Shown here piece by piece: positions 1 through 4,251 of a stretch of 7,858 nt of DNA (position 1 is the stretch's first letter; each line of letters opens with the position of its first letter). The position numbers and the translations under genes were made by a program. This DNA comes from Pseudomonadota bacterium (lineage in GTDB: Bacteria; BMS3Abin14), in the NCBI GenBank assembly GCA_003229755.1, contig QIFJ01000272.1, forward strand, positions 1-7,858, in the 5' to 3' direction. The notes under the pieces are model-generated. The model was given only the letters and a program-made list of their open reading frames with translations, was not told where the DNA came from and searched no databases.

Positions 1-301
1 TCAGAACAACAAACCCCGCAGCGTATAAAGAAAAGGCCGCTGACCCCAGATACCGGGTCAGAAGCTTCATGTGCAGTTGAGTCCTCCAGCAAAACCATAC
101 ATAGAACTGGTGGGCGAGAGTGCTTCCCAGCGCGAAATAAAACCAGCCTCTGGTACTGATTCCAAGGGCATCACCTGCCCGGAATCCAGGTAAACGTGCC
201 AGCGAGAACAGCCCGAAAAGCAGGATCAGCAACCATAGATAGTGAGTGAACTGCTTCTCAAAAATAAGTTTTAATTTTTCTACGGTAAATTGTTTGATTT
301 T
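1..301 (-). CDS. Integral membrane protein, 3' part outside window, start unclear
   Basis: An open frame of about 100 codons reads leftward off the window edge, so the C-terminus is missing. Its translation begins with a basic, amphipathic stretch (KIKQFTVEKLKLIF), followed by a hydrophobic segment (WLLILLFGLFSL), a second one around WFYFALGS, the distinctive aromatic/polar motif HQFYVWFCWRTQLH, and a third hydrophobic stretch (LGSAAFSLYAAGFVVL). This is the look of a small multi-pass membrane protein. I do not recognise the family with confidence; the WFCWRT-type motif may be a useful search handle. The start is a problem. The frame is closed upstream by TGA at 304-302, just two codons after an ATG at 310-308. 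Within the open frame the first conventional start is TTG at 232-230, which lacks a visible ribosome binding site and would cut off the basic N-terminus. Either a weak start is used or the gene has an early nonsense codon. Confidence 0.5.
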
Positions 302-383
302 TCAGTCCATGAGCTGCAATGATTGAAGCGTGATTAGTAACCAGATGTAAGTTATTGGCGGTTAATTAATTGAAAAAACGAAA

Positions 384-425
384 TTAGAGATTCGAAATTG
401 GAAAATGGACATTGGACGTTGGACC
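384..425. repeat. Degenerate heptad tandem repeat, array 1
   Basis: Six consecutive 7-bp units can be read here, drifting from TTAGAGA through TTGGAAA to TTGGACG and TTGGACC. The array lies just downstream of the stop codon of the membrane-protein gene at 439-849. The units fit the same consensus (TRGAMAY) as the three other heptad arrays in this window. Confidence 0.75.
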
Positions 426-438
426 AAAGGCTTCACGC

Positions 439-849
439 TTACTCTTCCCCCGTAACCGAGAGCCAGTAAGCAGCCGTTATTCCCCAGATCGCATTAAATA
501 ACACAACGAAAAGAGGTGTCATCGTTCCCAGTCCGAGACCAAGCATCCCCTTGTTTGCGACTTTCGGGAAAATGTAACCCAACTGCACAAGGGTTGGCCC
601 CACACTCATGAGTAAGCCCCGCTTGACGGGAGATCTATTCAGAAGCGGAATGAGAAAGAGCGCGCCCCATACACCGCCCCACACAATACGCGGATAGAGC
701 CACAGAAGGTTGAACGCCGGTGCCAGCTTAACCCCCAGGGCAGTTGTTATCCCTGTTTTTCCAGCAGCCCAGAGCGCAACACTGTTGGCCAACCCCCCAA
801 GGGCCCCGGCCGAAAAAACAAAACACAAATTCCTTGCAAAGTGCCTCAT
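439..849 (-). CDS. Hypothetical small integral membrane protein (136 aa)
   Basis: This frame encodes a strongly hydrophobic 136-residue protein. About four membrane segments can be seen: residues ~8-28 (after MRHFARN), ~55-72 (rich in W and G: VWGGVWGALFLIPLL), ~78-95, and ~105-132. Glycine-rich stretches such as AGALGGLAN and MLGLGLGTM suggest tight helix packing. No catalytic or binding motif is evident and I do not recognise a named family. The ATG start is supported by a Shine-Dalgarno-like AAAGGA about 10 nt upstream. The gene is flanked by heptad repeat arrays on both sides, and no obvious rho-independent terminator follows it. It points the same way as the partial membrane gene at the left edge, 137 bp away, so co-transcription is possible but not shown. 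Coding status is fairly secure from length, composition and ribosome binding site; function is unknown. Confidence 0.75.
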   Translation of the reverse strand: MRHFARNLCFVFSAGALGGLANSVALWAAGKTGITTALGVKLAPAFNLLWLYPRIVWGGVWGALFLIPLLNRSPVKRGLLMSVGPTLVQLGYIFPKVANKGMLGLGLGTMTPLFVVLFNAIWGITAAYWLSVTGEE

Positions 850-903
850 ATTTTAAATTCCTTTCTTCGTTGCTTTCTTTCTATTCTAGCTGATTTTTGA
901 AGA

Positions 904-931
904 GTTTCTAGTTTCTGGTTTCTAGTTTCTA
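904..931. repeat. Heptad tandem repeat GTTTCTA, array 2
   Basis: Four contiguous 7-bp units occur: three GTTTCTA and one GTTTCTG (minus strand TAGAAAC). The array is about 55 bp upstream of the start of the membrane-protein gene at 849 and so lies in its likely promoter/leader region. Confidence 0.85.
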
Positions 932-981
932 GTAAAAAATTGACTATTAAATACTACCACCCTCTCCTAACCTCTCCCCAG

Positions 982-996
982 CCAGCCTTCGGCTGG
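982..996. repeat. Short perfect hairpin CCAGCC-TTC-GGCTGG
   Basis: A 6-bp perfect stem with a 3-nt loop, immediately before heptad array 3. There is no T-tract on either side, so it is not a convincing terminator. Its role is unknown. Confidence 0.45.
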
Positions 997-997
997 A

Positions 998-1024
998 GTC
1001 CAATGTCCAATGTCTAGGTCTAAG
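998..1024. repeat. Heptad tandem repeat GTCCAAT, array 3
   Basis: Two exact copies of GTCCAAT are followed by the degenerate units GTCTAGG and TCTAAG. On the minus strand these read TGGACAT/TAGACAT-like, in the same register as the other heptad arrays. Confidence 0.75.
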
Positions 1025-1063
1025 TGCACTTACTCCTCCCTCTTTCCTTCTCCCTACGCACTT

Positions 1064-1095
1064 ACACCCCCATACCCCGATACTCCGATAGCATG
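1064..1095. repeat. Degenerate 8-bp tandem repeat (ATACCCCG type)
   Basis: Units of 8 bp follow one another: ACACCCCC, ATACCCCG, ATACTCCG, then ATAGCATG. A similar 8-bp rhythm (CACACCCC, AATACCCA) appears near 1237-1252. The composition differs from the heptad family. Confidence 0.55.
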
Positions 1096-1126
1096 GCCGG
1101 AACCCTGGATAATCAAATGCAAATCA

Positions 1127-1204
1127 GGCCGGGGTTTTGGTGAATCACGAAGCGAAGCTAAAAGGGGGTTGCGAAGGCGAGTGATTACACCCAAAACCCC
1201 TGCC
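1127..1204. repeat. Long imperfect inverted repeat, about 78 bp (possible MITE/REP-like element)
   Basis: The left arm at 1127-1148 contains GGGGTTTTGGTGAATCAC. The right arm at 1181-1204 contains GTGATTACACCCAAAACCCC, its reverse complement apart from two single-base insertions. The pairing continues outward as GGC/GCC with one mismatch. The 32-nt interior is purine-rich and holds CGAAGCGAAG and GCGAAGGCGA. Heptad array 4 abuts the right end. The structure could be a non-autonomous mobile or REP-like element or a transcribed hairpin; nothing here decides which. Confidence 0.6.
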
Positions 1205-1231
1205 ATTCTAGTTTCCAATATCCAATGCTCT
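1204..1231. repeat. Degenerate heptad tandem repeat, array 4
   Basis: The 7-bp units CATTCTA, GTTTCCA, ATATCCA and ATGCTCT lie directly beside the long inverted repeat. On the minus strand they match the same TRGAMAY-type consensus as arrays 1-3. Confidence 0.55.
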
Positions 1232-1337
1232 ACCTCCACACCCCAATACCCATAAACCCTGTGGAGCAGCCTTAAGTGGCTGCGCTGTGGTCCAGTCTTT
1301 TAAACCCTGTTTACTTTGTGACTCTAAAAAATATCAG

Positions 1338-1370
1338 AAAAAAGGGCCATCCCAAGTCAATGGATGGCCC
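1338..1370 (-). terminator. Rho-independent terminator of the glutamate synthase-like gene
   Basis: Read on the minus strand, a perfect 9-bp stem GGGCCATCC / GGATGGCCC encloses a 9-nt loop and is followed by a run of six T. It begins about 31 nt after the stop codon of the gene at 1402-2994, exactly where a terminator is expected. Confidence 0.93.
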
Positions 1371-1401
1371 TGTTATCCGTGTCTGGAAATTTATCAGCCA
1401 A

Positions 1402-2994
1402 CTACTTCCCAGCCAGAATATCCTCCGCTTCTTCGCGGTAGGCATCCATAACGTAGGAAATACCGGTTACCTTTGCGGCTTCCTCTGTCAGCGCCATGAC
1501 GTCGTTTCTTCCGATAACGGGAAGGCTGAAGCGTCTGCTGCCAGCCATGAGCTGCCTCAACCCCACCCTGGTTTTTCTGGCCAGGGTAAAGAGTGCAACC
1601 GCTCCCAGTGGAATATCCTTGAAATCCTTCCCGTACTTTTCCTTGACCTCTTCATAGTTGACGAAGATCTCCTCAACGGTTGTACCGTACTTGGAGATCG
1701 TCTTGGGAAGGTTGTCCTCTTTTATCCACTTTTCTATATTCTTGCCCAGCATACCGGGGATCATAAGGGCTCTACCCATGCAGATCGCCTTGAAATAGGG
1801 TGCGCCCATGGCGATGACCTTGTAGATATCGGTCTCGCTGGAAAATCCTCCCGCCATGGCAAGGTCCGGAACTCTCAGGCCCTGAGCGGTCAGCTTCTCG
1901 GCGAACTCATATGCCAGGGACTGGAGGTAAAGTGTGGGCACTCCCCACTCGTTCATCATGGGCCACGGGCTCATACCTGTACCGCCAGGAGCGCCGTCAA
2001 TTGTCAAAAGATCTATTTCGGCCTCGGAACACCATCTCATGGCCATGGCCAACTCTACCATGGAATAGGCGCCGGTCTTAAGGGTGATCCTTTCGAAACC
2101 AAGCTTTCGCAGTCTTGCAACCTCTTCCATGAAGCCTTCCCTGCTGACGAATCCAAGCCTTGAGTGCCTCTCGAACTCCCTGATTGCGCCGTCTTCATAA
2201 CCCCGTTTGACTTCCCTGGCGGTGGGATCGGGTGTCACAACGTAGCCGCGTTTCTTGAGCTCTTCTGCCCTCTCAATATCCTTAACCTTGATCTCGCCGC
2301 CGATGCACTTCGCCCCCTGTCCCCACTTGAGTTCGATGGTGTCAAGGCCGTGTTTTTCCAGGACGTACTCCGCAACTCCAAGCCTGGTATCTTCCACATT
2401 CATCTGGACCAGTATCTCGCCGTAGCCTTCCTGGAACTTCCTGTAGGTATTTATCCTCCTGTCCATCTCAGGAGAGTTTTTTACTTTCCCGTTCTTGTCA
2501 ACCTCAAGCTCAGGATCGATACCGCAGACGTTCTCACCGCAAACCAGGGTGATACCGGATATTGCGGCGCCTACCGCAAAGTGCTCCCAGTTGATCCGCG
2601 CAATGTCGGTGGAACCAAGAGCCCCCGTGAACAGGGGTAGTCTCATTTTTACCTTCTTGTTCCATCCATACTCGGTCTCAACATCTACATTGGGAAAGAT
2701 GGCGTCGTCGGGATTGGGCTCAAGTCCATTTTTCATCCCAAATGCGCCAACCGCGTAGCCCTGGATATTCAGATGTGAATAATCCAGTGGATAGTTCTTG
2801 TCGGCACCGGCTGTGATCTCCCCAAAAGGCCCGGGATAGATCACCTCTCTGCCTCTGAAGGATGACAGCCATACCTCACATCCGCCTCTGCATCCATCGT
2901 GACAGTCCGAACACAGGCCGGACATGGGGACAACGCTTCTTGAGCGGTTAAAGGTCCCTGTAGCTGAACTTGCGTTAGGTTGTCTCAGATTCAT
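1402..2994 (-). CDS. FMN-binding glutamate synthase domain protein (archaeal-type, GltB central domain)
   Basis: The 530-residue product matches the FMN-binding central domain of glutamate synthase, a TIM-barrel that normally makes glutamate from 2-oxoglutarate and ammonia channelled from glutamine. Family features are LFTGALGSTDIA (~121-132), ELKWGQGAKCIGGEIKV (~221-237), the phosphate/flavin-loop region TIDGAPGGTGMSPWPM (~331-346), and MAGGFSSETDIYKVIAMGA followed by ICMGRA (~380-409). It lacks the N-terminal glutaminase and C-terminal GXGXG domains of full-length GltB, as in split enzymes. The classical [3Fe-4S] cysteine loop is not apparent; instead there is an N-terminal C-x2-C-x3-C-x3-C motif (Cys28, 31, 35, 39) and a C-x4-C pair (152, 157). 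The ATG has a strong AGGAGGAG ribosome binding site about 6 nt upstream. A sigma54 core promoter lies at 3147-3162 and a terminator follows the gene. The enzyme family is clear. Whether it is true glutamate synthase or a related ferredoxin-linked flavoprotein is not. Confidence 0.9.
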   Translation of the reverse strand: MNLRQPNASSATGTFNRSRSVVPMSGLCSDCHDGCRGGCEVWLSSFRGREVIYPGPFGEITAGADKNYPLDYSHLNIQGYAVGAFGMKNGLEPNPDDAIFPNVDVETEYGWNKKVKMRLPLFTGALGSTDIARINWEHFAVGAAISGITLVCGENVCGIDPELEVDKNGKVKNSPEMDRRINTYRKFQEGYGEILVQMNVEDTRLGVAEYVLEKHGLDTIELKWGQGAKCIGGEIKVKDIERAEELKKRGYVVTPDPTAREVKRGYEDGAIREFERHSRLGFVSREGFMEEVARLRKLGFERITLKTGAYSMVELAMAMRWCSEAEIDLLTIDGAPGGTGMSPWPMMNEWGVPTLYLQSLAYEFAEKLTAQGLRVPDLAMAGGFSSETDIYKVIAMGAPYFKAICMGRALMIPGMLGKNIEKWIKEDNLPKTISKYGTTVEEIFVNYEEVKEKYGKDFKDIPLGAVALFTLARKTRVGLRQLMAGSRRFSLPVIGRNDVMALTEEAAKVTGISYVMDAYREEAEDILAGK

Positions 2995-3014
2995 GGATTC
3001 TCCTCCTCTCGATC

Positions 3015-3040
3015 AGGTATTAAACTTCTAAACAATACCT
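3015..3040. repeat. Inverted repeat AGGTATT / AATACCT in leader of the glutamate synthase-like gene
   Basis: Perfect 7-bp arms with a 12-nt spacer end 21 bp upstream of the start codon, just outside the ribosome binding site. It could be an operator or an mRNA hairpin affecting translation. Evidence is symmetry alone. Confidence 0.35.
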
Positions 3041-3146
3041 CCGCGATTGACTATCCTCCCATACCCGAAAAAGTATGGATAAAGCCAGATTCCCAGCTGT
3101 AAAGCGCTGAAAATAGAACTTGCAAATTCCTTCAACCCACAGTTTA

Positions 3147-3162
3147 TGCAATTTTTACACCA
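3147..3162 (-). promoter_or_regulatory. Candidate sigma54 (-24/-12) promoter for the glutamate synthase-like gene
   Basis: On the minus strand the sequence reads TGGTGTAAAAATTGCA. It has the essential GG at -24 and GC at -12 exactly 10 bp apart, and a full TTGCA -12 element. The bases between depart from the CACG consensus. Transcription would start near 3136, giving a leader of about 140 nt before the ATG at 2994. The presence of a sigma54 activator gene next door supports the call. Confidence 0.55.
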
Positions 3163-3187
3163 TTTTCCCACGTCAAAAGTGTAAAAA
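3152..3187. repeat. Inverted repeat TTTTTACAC / GTGTAAAAA overlapping the leftward promoter
   Basis: Perfect 9-bp arms at 3152-3160 and 3179-3187 are separated by 18 bp. One arm overlaps the -24 region of the leftward sigma54 core. This could be a binding site for a repressor or an accessory factor that acts on that promoter. Confidence 0.4.
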
Positions 3188-3499
3188 ATAATTCCCTTTT
3201 ACTCCAAAAGCTTACAGATGCTGCCAGTTCGAGGTGTAAGATTTATCGGCAAGCAAATTGTATAATACCTACAATCTTGAGTACTATATCTACTTATTGC
3301 GAGAATGGATATCGCCATGACATAATACTGAAAATCACCCTCCCCCTTGCACTGCCAGAAAAGTGGTTTCTCTTCGCTCTTTGTAAGTTCAATTGCTGTT
3401 GCGCAACGAAAAAGTTATTTCCATATTCCAGAAAAAATGAAAAACGGTATATTTTGTGTCAGCTACGACCTAAAAATATATTGCCGAAAGACCGAAACT

Positions 3500-3515
3500 G
3501 TGCCATACTTGTCAC
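3500..3515. promoter_or_regulatory. Dyad 1, candidate activator binding site (GTGCCA-N4-TGTCAC)
   Basis: A 16-bp near-palindrome with GTGCCA and TGTCAC half-sites around TACT. It shares its layout and most bases with dyad 2, which lies 66 bp to the right. Both sit between the two divergent sigma54 cores, at distances (roughly 225-300 bp from the rightward start, 350-440 bp from the leftward one) compatible with upstream activator sites. Confidence 0.45.
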
Positions 3516-3535
3516 ATATTTGGGCATTTATCTCG

Positions 3536-3548
3536 TAAGTGTTTGATA
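3536..3548 (-). promoter_or_regulatory. Candidate IHF binding site
   Basis: On the minus strand TATCAAACACTTA is an exact match to the IHF consensus WATCAANNNNTTR. It lies between the two dyads and between each dyad and one of the divergent sigma54 promoters. IHF-induced bending is a common aid to sigma54 activator looping. The consensus is short, so a chance match is possible. Confidence 0.4.
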
Positions 3549-3561
3549 ATTTAAGGATATT

Positions 3562-3585
3562 ATATGTGCCACTACTAGCACATAT
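3562..3585. promoter_or_regulatory. Dyad 2, candidate activator binding site (ATATGTGC-N8-GCACATAT)
   Basis: Perfect 8-bp arms flank an 8-bp spacer. The core GTGCCA-CTAC-TAGCAC (3566-3581) has the same arrangement as dyad 1. Related GTGT(C/A)A half-sites follow at 3586 and 3606, each 20 bp further on, close to two helical turns apart. The regulator encoded at 4252-6525 is the obvious candidate to bind here, but that is inference. Confidence 0.5.
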
Positions 3586-3773
3586 GTGTCAAACAAGGTA
3601 ATTTTGTGTAAAATGCCGTATATCGCATACAGTCAACGGGTGCCGGTAAGTAAGGGGAAGAAAAAAAAGTTAAAACCCGCAACCCCCTGAAATAACGCAA
3701 ATTCTCCTCATTCCGATGGTGCGCAACCGGTAACTGCAAAACACTGAAAAGCATTACCTCTCATGATTTGTCC

Positions 3774-3790
3774 TGGTACGCCTCTTGCTT
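3774..3790 (+). promoter_or_regulatory. Sigma54 (-24/-12) promoter, rightward
   Basis: TGGTACGCCTCTTGCTT matches the sigma54 consensus TGGCACG-N4-TTGCW at all positions but one, with GG and GC exactly 10 bp apart. Transcription would start near 3800, about 88 nt before the small-protein gene at 3888 and about 450 nt before the regulator. No good -35/-10 pair overlaps it. Confidence 0.8.
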
Positions 3791-3810
3791 TTAACTTGCC
3801 AAAGCGTGCC

Positions 3811-3847
3811 GTCCCCAACGGGGCCAAATATTTCCCTGGGGACCCAG
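3811..3847 (+). promoter_or_regulatory. Leader with mutually exclusive small hairpins
   Basis: In the predicted transcript, CCCC at 3813-3816 can pair with GGGG at 3820-3823 (loop AAC), or GTCCCC at 3811-3816 can pair with GGGGAC at 3838-3843. A palindrome CTGGG-GA-CCCAG at 3836-3847 competes with the second. Short competing stems are suggestive of a folded leader, but no terminator T-tract follows. Confidence 0.3.
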
Positions 3848-3887
3848 AGTGTAGTGACAAACGCATTATTCAACAGGGAGGATTATC

Positions 3888-4073
3888 ATGAAAGTAATCG
3901 CAAGCAGGAACGTAGCAATCCCAGGATTAAGAAACAGACGATGGGCATCAGGAAAGTCTTTCATCAAGAGAACCATGGAAACTGCGATGGCTACGTTAGA
4001 GACAATAAAGATCGCCCGGCACAATTGGGCTGAGGCTGAACTGCAAAATCCCCGCAGGGGTCAATACAGGTAA
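3888..4073 (+). CDS. Small basic protein of 61 residues, unknown function
   Basis: A strong ribosome binding site (AGGGAGG, 7 nt before the ATG) and a position 88 nt downstream of the predicted sigma54 transcription start argue that this is a real gene. The 61-residue product starts MKVIASRNVAIPGLRNRRW and ends NPRRGQYR. It is rich in Arg and Lys, has no cysteines, no signal peptide and no membrane segment, and its middle (SFIKRTMETAMATLETIKIARHNWAEAEL) could form an amphipathic helix. I do not recognise a family. The gene ends inside the base of a hairpin at 4058-4100, and the regulator starts about 180 nt later, so the two are probably co-transcribed. It might be a partner of the regulator, a target small protein, or a leader peptide whose translation affects the downstream hairpins; the sequence does not decide. 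Confidence 0.6.
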   Translation: MKVIASRNVAIPGLRNRRWASGKSFIKRTMETAMATLETIKIARHNWAEAELQNPRRGQYR

Positions 4074-4100
4074 CCCATATAATACCTGCTAAATTGACCC
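4058..4100 (+). promoter_or_regulatory. Hairpin overlapping the stop codon of the small gene
   Basis: The arms GGGTCAAT (4058-4065) and ATTGACCC (4093-4100) pair perfectly. An inner stem CAGGTA (4067-4072) / TACCTG (4083-4088) closes a 10-nt loop. The stop codon TAA (4071-4073) is in the inner stem and loop. An alternative stem CCCC-GCA-GGGG (4050-4060) competes for the left arm, so ribosomes ending the small gene could change the fold. Confidence 0.55.
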
Positions 4101-4114
4101 TACCCCCCGGGTGT

Positions 4115-4176
4115 ACATGGAAGGAACCGGGCAGGGAATTTCAACTCATGGCCGCCAGCCCGGTTCCTCACCATGT
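4115..4176 (+). promoter_or_regulatory. Strong long hairpin in regulator leader
   Basis: GGAACCGGGC (4123-4132) pairs perfectly with GCCCGGTTCC (4158-4167), and the pairing continues outside a small internal loop as ACATGG (4115-4120) / CCATGT (4171-4176). The loop is 25 nt. No T-tract follows, so it is not a standard terminator. It may stabilise, process or attenuate the transcript between the small gene and the regulator. Confidence 0.6.
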
Positions 4177-4207
4177 TTGAAAAGGGTAACTGTATTTGAT
4201 TGATCCG

Positions 4208-4238
4208 AGCTTCATCCATCGCTAAACAGAACGAAGCT
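4208..4238 (+). promoter_or_regulatory. Inverted repeat AGCTTC / GAAGCT just before regulator start
   Basis: Perfect 6-bp arms separated by 19 nt end 13 nt before the chosen ATG at 4252. It is followed by TTTTGAAG, which includes the weak ribosome binding site. A translational role is possible. Confidence 0.3.
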
Positions 4239-4251
4239 TTTGAAGACATCC

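Larger units (their letters stand above)
850..1401. other. Gene-free, repeat-rich intergenic stretch
   Basis: No convincing gene lies between the two flanking minus-strand genes. Open frames here (for example 1010-1255 plus and 1054-1239 minus) have low-complexity proline/serine-rich translations and run through repeats. The stretch instead holds three heptad arrays, an octad array, a small hairpin, a long inverted repeat (1127-1204) and the terminator of the glutamate synthase-like gene. Confidence 0.7.
2995..3887. other. AT-rich divergent regulatory region, no convincing gene
   Basis: This 893-bp stretch separates the leftward glutamate synthase-like gene from the rightward small-protein gene. 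It is clearly richer in A and T than the flanking coding DNA. The open frames in it (for example 3277-3546) begin with weak starts, have no ribosome binding site and show unlikely composition. It holds the two oppositely directed sigma54 core promoters, two related dyads, an IHF-like site and several inverted repeats, all listed separately. Between about 3190 and 3450 I see nothing further that I can support. Confidence 0.7.

Noticed and set aside
1276..2640. Long plus-strand open frames (1276-2163 and 2164-2640) opposite the FMN glutamate synthase gene
   Set aside because: They are antisense shadows: the minus-strand frame has clear family motifs and a strong ribosome binding site, and these translations have no recognisable features.
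3277..3546. 89-codon plus-strand frame in the regulatory region
   Set aside because: TTG start without ribosome binding site, AT-driven composition, and it overlaps the dyads and IHF-like site.
3562..3585. Dyad 2 as a CRP/FNR-type site
   Set aside because: The TGTG and CACA half-sites are 10 bp apart rather than the 8 bp of CRP sites, and the TTGAT half-site of FNR is absent.
4078..4083. Perfect TATAAT as a -10 element for the regulator (also one at 3261-3266)
   Set aside because: Neither has a credible -35 hexamer at 16-18 bp; the first lies in the loop and stem of a hairpin. A weak internal promoter cannot be excluded but is not supported.
4118..4133. GG-N10-GC spacing that mimics a sigma54 promoter
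   Set aside because: It lacks the TTGC element and belongs to the left arm of the long hairpin at 4115-4176.
4240..4251. TTG at 4240 as the regulator's start
   Set aside because: No ribosome binding site precedes it; ATG at 4252 has a weak GAAG at good spacing and leads straight into the ferredoxin fold.
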